The notes under the pieces are model-generated. The model did not search any database, was not told the DNA's origin, and saw only the letters and a list, made by a program, of their open reading frames with translations. The position numbers and the translations under genes were made by a program. This document shows, in pieces, positions 56,569-64,000 of a DNA stretch of 64,000 bases (positions are counted from its first letter, which is position 1; each line of letters starts with the position of its first letter). The stretch is from Aegilops tauschii subsp. strangulata (lineage: Eukaryota; Streptophyta; Magnoliopsida; Poales; Poaceae). The stretch covers positions 451,639,793-451,703,792 of the forward strand of contig NC_053037.3 of assembly GCF_002575655.3 (NCBI RefSeq). The letters run 5' to 3'.

Positions 56569-58150
56569 TGATACGTCTCCAACGTATCTATAATTTTTGA
56601 TTGCTCCATGCTATATTATCTTTTGTTTTGGACATTATTGAGCTTTATTATTCACATTTATATTATTTTTGGGACTAACCTATTAACCGGAGGCCCAGCC
56701 CAGAATTACAGTTTTTTGCCTATTTCAGAGTTTCGCAGAAAAAGAATATCAAACGGAGTCCAAACGGAATGAAACCTTCGGGAACGTGATTTTCGGAACA
56801 AACATGATCTAGAGGACTTGGACCCTACGTCAAGAAACAAAGCAGGAAGCCACGAGGTAGGGGGCGCGCCTACCCCCCTGGGCGCGCCCTCCACTCTAGT
56901 GGGCCCCACGTTGCTCCACCGACGTTCTCCTTCCTCCTATATATACCTTCGTACCCCCAAACGATCAGATACGGAGCCAAAAACCTAACTCCACCGCCGC
57001 AACCTTCTGTACCCATGGGATCCCATCTTGGGGCCTGTTCCGGAGCTCCGCTGGAGGGGGCATCCATCACGGAGGGCTTCTACATCAATACCATAGCCCC
57101 TCCGATGAAGTGTGAGTAGTTTACCTCAGACCTTCGGGTCCATAGTTATTAGCTAGATGGCTTCTTCTCTCTTTTTGGATCTCAATACAATGTTCTCCCC
57201 CTCTCTTGTGGAGATCTATTCGATGTAATCTTCCTTTGCGGTGTGTTTGTTGAGATCGATGAATTGTGGGTTTATGATCAAGTTTATCTATGAACAATAT
57301 TTGAATCTTCTGAATTCTTTTATGTATGATTTGTTATCTTTGCAAGTCTCTTCGAATTATCAGTTTGGTTTGGCCTACTAGATTGATCTTTCTTGCAATG
57401 GGAGAAGTGCTTAGCTTTGGGTTCAATCTTGCGGTGTCCTTTCCCAGTGACAGTAGGGGCAACAAGGCACGTATTGTATTGTTGCCATCGAGGATAACAA
57501 GATGGGGTTTTATCATATTGCATGAATTTATCCCTCTACATCATGTCATCTTGCTTAAGGCATTACTCTGTTCTTATGAACTTAATACTCTAGATGCATG
57601 CTGGATAGCGGTCGATGTGTGGAGTAATAGTAGTAGATGCAGGCAGGAGTCGGTCTACTTGTCTCGGACGTGATGCATATATACATGATCATACCTAGAT
57701 ATTCTCATAACTATGCTCAATTCTGTCAATTGCTCAACAGTAATTTGTTCACCCATTGTAAAATACTTATGCTCTTGAGAGAAGCCACTAGTGAAACCTA
57801 TGGCCCCCGGGTCTATCTCCATCATATTAATCTTCCAACACTTAGCTATTACTTTTGCCGTTTTTATTTTGTTTACTTTACTTTGCATCTTTATCACAAA
57901 AATACCAAAAATATTATCATATCATATATATCAGATCTCACTCTCGTAAGTGACCGTGTAGGGATTGACAACCCCTTATCGCGTTGGTTGTGAGGATTTA
58001 TTTGTTTTGTGTAGGTGCGAGGGACTCACACATAGCCTCCTACTGGATTGATACCTTGGTTCTCAAAAACTAAGGGAAATACTTACGCTACTTTGCTGCA
58101 TCACCCTTTTCTCTTCAAGGGAAAACCAACGCAGTGCTCAAGAGGTAGCA
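56569..58150 (+). repeat. 5' LTR, Sabrina-like
   Basis: Starts TGATACGTCTCCAACG, ends AAGAGGTAGCA. TATATATA at 56938-56945 follows a gcgcgcc-rich block. Scattered substitutions separate it from the 3' LTR. Confidence 0.95.
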
Positions 58151-58161
58151 AGAAGGATTTC

Positions 58162-58179
58162 TGGCGCCGTTGCCGGGGA
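58162..58179 (+). other. Primer binding site, tRNA-Asp type
   Basis: TGGCGCCGTTGCCGGGGA, 11 nt after the 5' LTR, the PBS class of Athila-lineage elements (complementary to tRNA-Asp, by family knowledge). Confidence 0.85.
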
Positions 58180-58371
58180 GGTCTATGCAAAAGTCAACAT
58201 ACCAAGTACCCATCACAAACCCTTATCTCCCGCATTACATTATTTGCCATTTGCCTCTCGTTTTACTCTCCCCCACTTCACCCTCGCTGTTTTATTCGCC
58301 CTCTCTTTTTCGTTCGCCTCTTTTTCGCTTGCTTTTTGTTTGCTCGTGTGTTGGATTGCTTGCTTGTCACG

Positions 58372-59513
58372 ATGGCTCTACCTAGATTTGGTGATCTTCA
58401 CCTTAAAAGGTTAGAAGAGATTGAAAGCAACGTCAGGAGTTTTATGGTTTTGCAATTTGAGCATAATAATTTCTTCAGAAACGAGCTTGAGGAACAAAAA
58501 TGCTTTATGAGTTATATGAATAAAGATCTCGATGATATGTCTAAAGAATTTGATGGTTTGAGATCCCAAATTGCTCATCTTGAGAAGTTGATAGCTGAAA
58601 TATCGGATAAGCAGGCTACCTTAGTTAATAAGATGGCCGCTAAGCCGGAGAACTTTGAAAACAAAGATGAAGATCGAAAAGTTATTGATGTGTCCCCTAT
58701 TAAATCTTTGTTTTGCAATATGAATCTTGATAATGATGGGACTGAATATGATCCACCTTTACCTAGAAGGCGTTCCAAAAATTCGGAGTTTTTAGATCTT
58801 GATGCTAAAATTTATAAAAGTGGGATTGAAGAGATCAAAACCCTAGATATTAATAAACCCACTATTTTGGATTTCAAGGAATTTAATTATGATAATTGCT
58901 CTTTGATAGATTGTATTTCCTTGTTGCAATCCGTGCTAAATTCTCCTCATGCTTATAGTCAAATAAAGCTTTTACCAAACATATCGTTGATGCTTTGATG
59001 CAATCTTATGAAGAAAAACTTGAGTTGGAAGTTTCTATTCCTAGAAAACTTTACGATGAGTGGGAACCTACTATTAAAATTAAGATTAAAGATCATTAAT
59101 GCTATGCTTTGTGTGATTTGGGTGCTAGTGTTTCCACGATCCCAAAAACTTTGTGTGATTTGCTAGGTTTCCGTGATTTTGATGATTGCTCTTTAAACTT
59201 GCACCTTGCGGATTCCACCATTAAGAAACCTATGGGAAGAATTAATGATGTTCTTATTGTTGCAAATAGGAACTATGTGCCCGTAGATTTTATCGTTCTT
59301 GACATTGATTGCAATCCTTCGTGTCCTATTATTCTTGGTAGACCTTTCCTTAGAACGATTGGTGCAATCATTGATATGAAGGAAGGGAATATTAGATTCC
59401 AATTTCCATTAAAGAAAGGCATGGAACACTTCCCTAGCAAGAAAATAAAATTACCATATGAATCTATTATGAGAGCCACTTATGGATTGCCTACTAAAGA
59501 TGGCAATACCTAG
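58372..59513 (+). pseudogene. Gag-like and aspartic-protease-like ORF of the Sabrina-like element (broken)
   Basis: Starts MALPRFGDLHLKRLEEIESN. The first 200 residues are helical with a coiled-coil stretch (LDDMSKEFDGLRSQIAHLEK) and an acidic linker. A one-base loss near 58962 (in agtcaaataaagc) shifts the frame. The intended frame continues through KAFTKHIVDALMQSYEEK, has a TAA at 59098-59100, and goes on in the ORF ending at 59513. That part holds the protease motif CDLGASVSTIP near 59115 and the late motif PIILGRPFLRTIGAIID near 59330. No RT follows, so the ORF ends where pol should start. Confidence 0.82.
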
Positions 59514-59516
59514 ATC

Positions 59517-62338
59517 TATCCTTGCTTTTATGCCTAGCTAGGGGCGTTAAACGATAGCGCTTGTTGGGAGGCAACCCAATTTTATTTTTAGTTTTTTTTG
59601 CTTTTTTCTTCTATTTAGGAATAAATATTTGTTCTAGCCTCTGTTTAGATGTGTTTTTATGTTTTAATTAGTGTTTGTGCCAAGTTAAACCTATAGGATC
59701 TTCTTGGATGATAGTTATTTGATCTTGCAGAAAATTCCAGAAACTTTCTGTTCATGAAAATAATTGTAAAAAATCACCAGAACGTGATAAAATATTGATT
59801 CCAATTGCTGATGGTCAATAAACAAATTTTCTAGGTCTTCCTATTTTGGCTAATTTTTTGGAGTTCCAGAAGTTTGCGTTAGTTACAGATTACTACAGAC
59901 TGTTCTGTTTTTGACAGATTCTGTTTCTCGTGTGTTGTTTGCTTATTTTGATGAATCTATGGCTAGTAAAATAGTTTATAAACCATAGAGAAGTTGGAAT
60001 ACAGTGGGTTTAACACCAATATAAATAAAGAATGAGTTCATTACAGTACCTTGAAGTGGTCTTTTGTTTTCTTTGGCTAACGGAGCTCACTAGATTTTCT
60101 GCTGAGTTTTGTGTTGTGAAGTTTTCAAGTTTTGGGTGAAAGATTTGATGGATTATGGAACAAGGAGTGGCAAGAGCCTAAGCTTGGCGATGCTCATGGC
60201 ACCCCCAAGATAATCTAAGGACACCAAAAAGCCAAAGCTTGGGGATGCCCCGGAAGGCATCCCCTCTTTCGTTTACTTCCATCAGTAACTTTACTTGGAG
60301 CTATATTTTTATTCACCACATGATATGTGTTTTGCTTGGAGCGTCTTGTATGATTTTAGTCTTTGCTTTTTAGTTTACCACAATCATCCTTGCTGTACAC
60401 ACCTTTTGAGAGAGATACACATGATTCGGAAATTATTAGAATACTCTATGTGCTTCACTTATATCTTTTGAGTTATATAGTTTTTGCTCTAGTACTTCAC
60501 TTATATCTTTTAGAGCATGGTGGTGGATTTGTTTTATATAAACTATTGATCTCTCATGCTTCACTTAGATTATTTTGAGAGTCTTAAATAGCATGGTAAT
60601 TTGCTTAAAAAATCCTAATATGCTAGGTATTCAAGATTAGTAAAAACTTTCTTATGAGTGCGTTGAATACTAAGAGAAGTTTGATGCTTGATGATTGTTT
60701 TGAGATATGGAGGTAGTGATATCAAAGTTGTGCTAGTTGAGTAGTTGTGAATTTGAGAAATACTTGTGTTGAAGTTTGCAAGTCCCGTAGCATGCACGTA
60801 TGGTAAACGTTATGTAACAAATTTGAAACATGAGGTGTTCTTTGATTGTCCTCCTTATGAGTGGCGGTCGGGGACGAGCGATGGTCTTTTCCTACCAATC
60901 TATCCCCCTAGGAGCATGCGCGTAGTGCTTGGTTTTTGATGACTTATAGATTTTTGCAATAAGTATGTGAGTTCTTTATGACTAATGTTGAGTCCATGGA
61001 TTATACGCACCCTCACCTTTCCATCATTGCTAGCCTCTTCGGTACCGTGCATTGCCCTTTCTCACATTGAGAGTTGGTGCAAACTTCGCCGGTGCATCCA
61101 AACCCCGTGATATGATACGCTCTTTCACACATAAACCTCCTTATATCTTCCTCAAAACAGCCACCATACCTACCTATTATGGCATTTCCATAGCCATTCC
61201 GAGATATATTGCCATGCAACTTTCCACCATTCCGTTTATCATTACACATTCATCATTGTCATATTGCTTTGCATGATCATTTAGTTGACATAGAATTTGT
61301 GGCAAAGCTACCATTCATAATTCTTTCATACATGTCACTCTTGGTTCATTGCATATCCCGGTACACCTCCGGACGCATTCATATAGAGTCATACTTTGTT
61401 CTAGTATCGAGTTGTAATCATTGAGTTGTAAATAAATAGAAGTGTGATGATCATCATTTTCTAGAGCATTGTCCCAAGTGAGGAATAAAAAAAAAGAGAA
61501 AGGCCATAAAAAAGAGAAGGCCCAAAAAAATGAGAGAAAAAGAGAGAACGGACAATGTTACTATCCTTTTACCACACTTGTGCTTCAAAGTAGCACCATA
61601 ATCTTCATGATAGAGAGTCTCTTGTTTTGTCACTTTCATATACTAGTGGGAATTTTTCATTATAGAACTTGGCTTGTATATTCCAACATTGGGCCTCCTC
61701 AAGTGCCCTAGGTCTTCGTGAGCAAGAAAGTTGGATGCACACCCACTTAGTTTCTTTTGTTGAGCTTTCATATATTTATAGCTCTAGTGCATCCGTTGCA
61801 TGGCAATCCCTACTCCTTGCATTAACATCAATCGATGGGCATCTCCATAGCTCATTGATTAGCCTCGTTGATGTGAGACTTTCTCCTTTTTTGTCTTCTC
61901 CACATAACCCCCATCATCATATTCTATTCCACCCATAGTGCTATGTCCATGGCTCACGCTCATGTATTGCGTGAAGGTTGAAAAAGTTTGAGATTAATAA
62001 AGTATGAAACAATTGCTTGGCTTGTCATCGGGGTTGTGCATGATGAGAGCATTCTTGTGTGACGAAAATGGAGCACGACTAAACTATATGATTTTGTAGG
62101 GATGAACTTTCTTTGGCCATGTTATTTTGAGATGACATAATTGCTTAGTTAGTATGCTTGAAGTATTATTATTTTGATGTCAATATGAACTTTTATCTTG
62201 AATCTTTCGGATCTGAATATTCATACCACAATTAAGAAGAATTACATTGAAATAATGCCAAGTAGCACTCCGCATCAAAAATTCTATTTTTATCATTTAC
62301 CTACTCGAGGACGAGCAGGAATTAAGTTTGGGGATGCT
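59517..62338 (+). other. Non-coding 3' region and PPT of the Sabrina-like element
   Basis: 2.8 kb with no recognised protein. A 9-bp-stem hairpin lies at 60241-60264 (ggggatgcc/ggcatcccc). The last bases before 62339, aagtttggggatgct, are the PPT. A similar gcttggggatgcc at 60237 is a PPT-like copy. Confidence 0.8.
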
Positions 62339-63920
62339 TGATACGTCTCCAACGTATCTATAATTTTTGATTGCTCCATGCTATATTATCTTCTGTTTTG
62401 GACATTATTGGGCTTTATTATTCACTTTTATATTATTTTTGGGACTAACCTATTAACCGGAGGCCCAACCTAGAATTGTTGTTTTTTGCCTATTTCAAAG
62501 TTTCGCAGAAAAAGAATATCAAACAGAGTCCAAACGGAATGAAACCTTCGGGAACGTGATTTTCGGAACGAACATGATCCAGAGGACTTGGACCCTACGT
62601 CAAGAAACAAAGCAGGAAGCCACGAGGTAGGGGGGCGTGCCTACCCCCCTGGGCGCACGCTCCACCCTCGTGGGCCCCACGTTGCTCCCCCGACGTACTC
62701 CTTCCTCCTATATATACCTACGTACCCCCAAACGATCAGATACGGAGCCAAAAACCTAATTCCACCGCCGCAACCTTCTGTACCCATGAGATCCCATCTT
62801 GGGGCCTGTTCCGGAGCTCCGCCGGAGGGGGCATCCATCACGGAGGGCTTCTACATCAATACCATAGCCCCTCCGATGAAGTGTGAGTAGTTTACCTCAG
62901 ACCTTCGGGTCCATAGTTATTAGCTAGATGGCTTCTTCTCTCTTTTTGGATCTCAATACAATGTTCTCCCCCTCTCTTGTGGAGATCTATTCGATGTAAT
63001 CTTCTTTTGCGGTGTGGTTGTTGAGACCGATGAATTGTGGGTTTATGATCAAGTTTATCTATGAACAATATTTGAATCTTCTGAATTCTTTTATGTATGA
63101 TTGGTTATCTTTGCAAGTCTCTTCGAATTATCAGTTTGGTTTGGCCTACTAGATTGATCTTTCTTGCAATGGGAGAAGTGCTTAGCTTTGGGTTCAATCT
63201 TGCGGTGTCCTTTCCCAGTGACAGTAGGGGCAGCAAGGCACGTATTGTATTGTTGCCATCGAGGATAACAAGATGGGGTTTTTATCATATTGCATGAATT
63301 TATCCCTCTACATCATGTCATCTTGCTTAAGGCGTTACTTTGTTCTTATGAACTTAATACTCTAGATGCATGCTGGATAGCGGTCGATGTGTGGAGTAAT
63401 AGTAGTAGATGCAGGCAGGAGTCGGTCTACTTGTCTCGGACGTGATGCCTATATACATGATCATACCTAGATATTCTCATAACTATGCTCAATTATGTCA
63501 ATTGCTCAACAGTAATTTGTTCACCCACCGTAAAATACTTATGCTCTTGAGAGAAGCCACTAGTGAAACCTATGGCCCCGGGTCTATCTCCATCATATTA
63601 ATCTTCCATCACTTAGCTATTACTTTTGCCGTTTTTATTTTGTTTACTTTACTTTGCATCTTTATCACAAAATACCAAAAATATTATCCTATCATATCTA
63701 TCAGATCTCACTCTCGTAAGTGACCGTGTAGGGATTGACAACCCCTTATCGCGTTGGTTGCGAGGATTTATTTGTTTTGTGTAGGTGCGAGGGACTCGCG
63801 CGTAGCCTCCTACTGGATTGATACCTTGGTTCTCAAAAACTGAGGGAAATACTTACGCTACTTTGCTGCATCACCCTTTCCTCTTCAAGGGAAAACCAAC
63901 GCAGTGCTCAAGAGGTAGCA
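62339..63920 (+). repeat. 3' LTR, Sabrina-like
   Basis: Same ends and length as the 5' LTR. TATATATA at 62709-62716. Followed by TSD agggt and the resumed antisense ORF of the interrupted gypsy element. Confidence 0.95.
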
Positions 63921-64000
63921 AGGGTCAACAGCCCCGGCCTTCTCCTCCGACGACTCGTCGGCCGCGTCCTCAACCAGAGGAGCCTCGGTGCCGGCGCTGC
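63921..64000 (+). mobile_element. Deleted gypsy element, right segment (runs off window)
   Basis: The TSD agggt, then on the minus strand the coding text SAGTEAPLVEDAADESSEEKAG, which joins in frame to PPAMGKGRVLRW at 56568 when the Sabrina-like element and one TSD are removed. This confirms both the insertion site and the antisense ORF. Confidence 0.8.

Larger units (their letters stand above)
56569..63920 (+). mobile_element. Complete Athila-lineage LTR retrotransposon (Sabrina-like), gag/protease remnants only
   Basis: LTRs 56569-58150 and 62339-63920, both 1582 bp; perfect TSD agggt (56564-56568, 63921-63925); PBS 58162-58179; PPT before 62339. Internal 4.2 kb encodes a gag-like ORF and a protease-like ORF, both broken, then 2.8 kb of non-coding DNA. 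No RT, RNase H or integrase, so non-autonomous. The Sabrina name is from memory of the LTR sequence. Confidence 0.93.

Noticed and set aside
55538..56593. 351-aa plus-strand ORF crossing the Sabrina-like LTR boundary
   Set aside because: Shadow frame that crosses an insertion junction, so it cannot be an evolved gene.
57326..57673. 115-aa ORF in the Sabrina-like LTR, repeated in shorter form in the 3' LTR
   Set aside because: Broken differently in the second LTR and without features; non-coding LTR sequence.
60241..60264. Rho-independent terminator
   Set aside because: A hairpin is present but bacterial terminators do not apply; it lies in the non-coding part of a plant retroelement.

Overview
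The window looks like a Triticeae grass chromosome (wheat, barley, Aegilops or a close relative). The evidence is the density and type of repeats: a BARE-1/WIS/Angela-type copia LTR, two LTR families starting TGATACGTCTCC (known to me as Sabrina-like and WHAM-like; names from memory), Tat-lineage gypsy elements with antisense ORFs, Stowaway and Harbinger MITEs, and plant-type exon/intron genes. About 85% or more of the window is transposable-element sequence. I support two cellular genes.

Layout. (1) 1-19.1 kb: a copia element of Ale/Retrofit type, cut off by the left window edge and broken into three segments. Its gag is split by a 2.8 kb solo LTR (851-3645, TSD gcgtg). Its integrase is split by an 11.2 kb full-length element of the same family in opposite orientation (5180-16363, TSD acctc). 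That element has 2.7 kb LTRs, PBS, PPT and a two-zinc-knuckle gag, but no protease, RT, RNase H or integrase. (2) 19.1-20.6 kb: a repeat-rich, probably Mutator-like non-autonomous element carrying a MITE. (3) 20.6-29 kb: the gene island. It holds a seven-exon gene for a conserved plant protein of unknown function (21696-25079, 235 aa) and a two-exon gene for a secreted double-DUF26 (Gnk2-type) cysteine-rich protein with a C-terminal membrane helix (27660-28737, 323 aa). A hAT-like element with a nested Mutator-like element lies between them. (4) 29.3-33.6 kb: Stowaway MITEs, a 0.9 kb foldback element that is almost all inverted repeat, a Harbinger-type element, a 120-bp tandem repeat, and the ORF1 end of a second Harbinger-type element.

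(5) 33.6-64 kb: a nest in which each element sits inside the previous one: Harbinger ORF1 > Angela-like copia (33629) > WHAM-like Athila-lineage element (37187) > Tat-lineage gypsy (41595) > an internally deleted gypsy with an antisense coiled-coil ORF (52249) > a complete Sabrina-like element (56569-63920, TSD agggt). After the last element, the interrupted antisense ORF resumes at 63921 and runs off the window. The distal halves of the outer elements must lie to the right.

Most retroelement ORFs carry stops, frameshifts or catalytic substitutions, so they are listed as pseudogenes. I found no CRISPR array, prokaryotic operon, tRNA or rRNA gene. The most unusual structures are the arrays of short palindromes inside two LTR families, the foldback element, the gag-only LTR family that hit one host element twice, and the spliced antisense ORFs. 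I do not see a new biochemical system; the novelty here is architectural.
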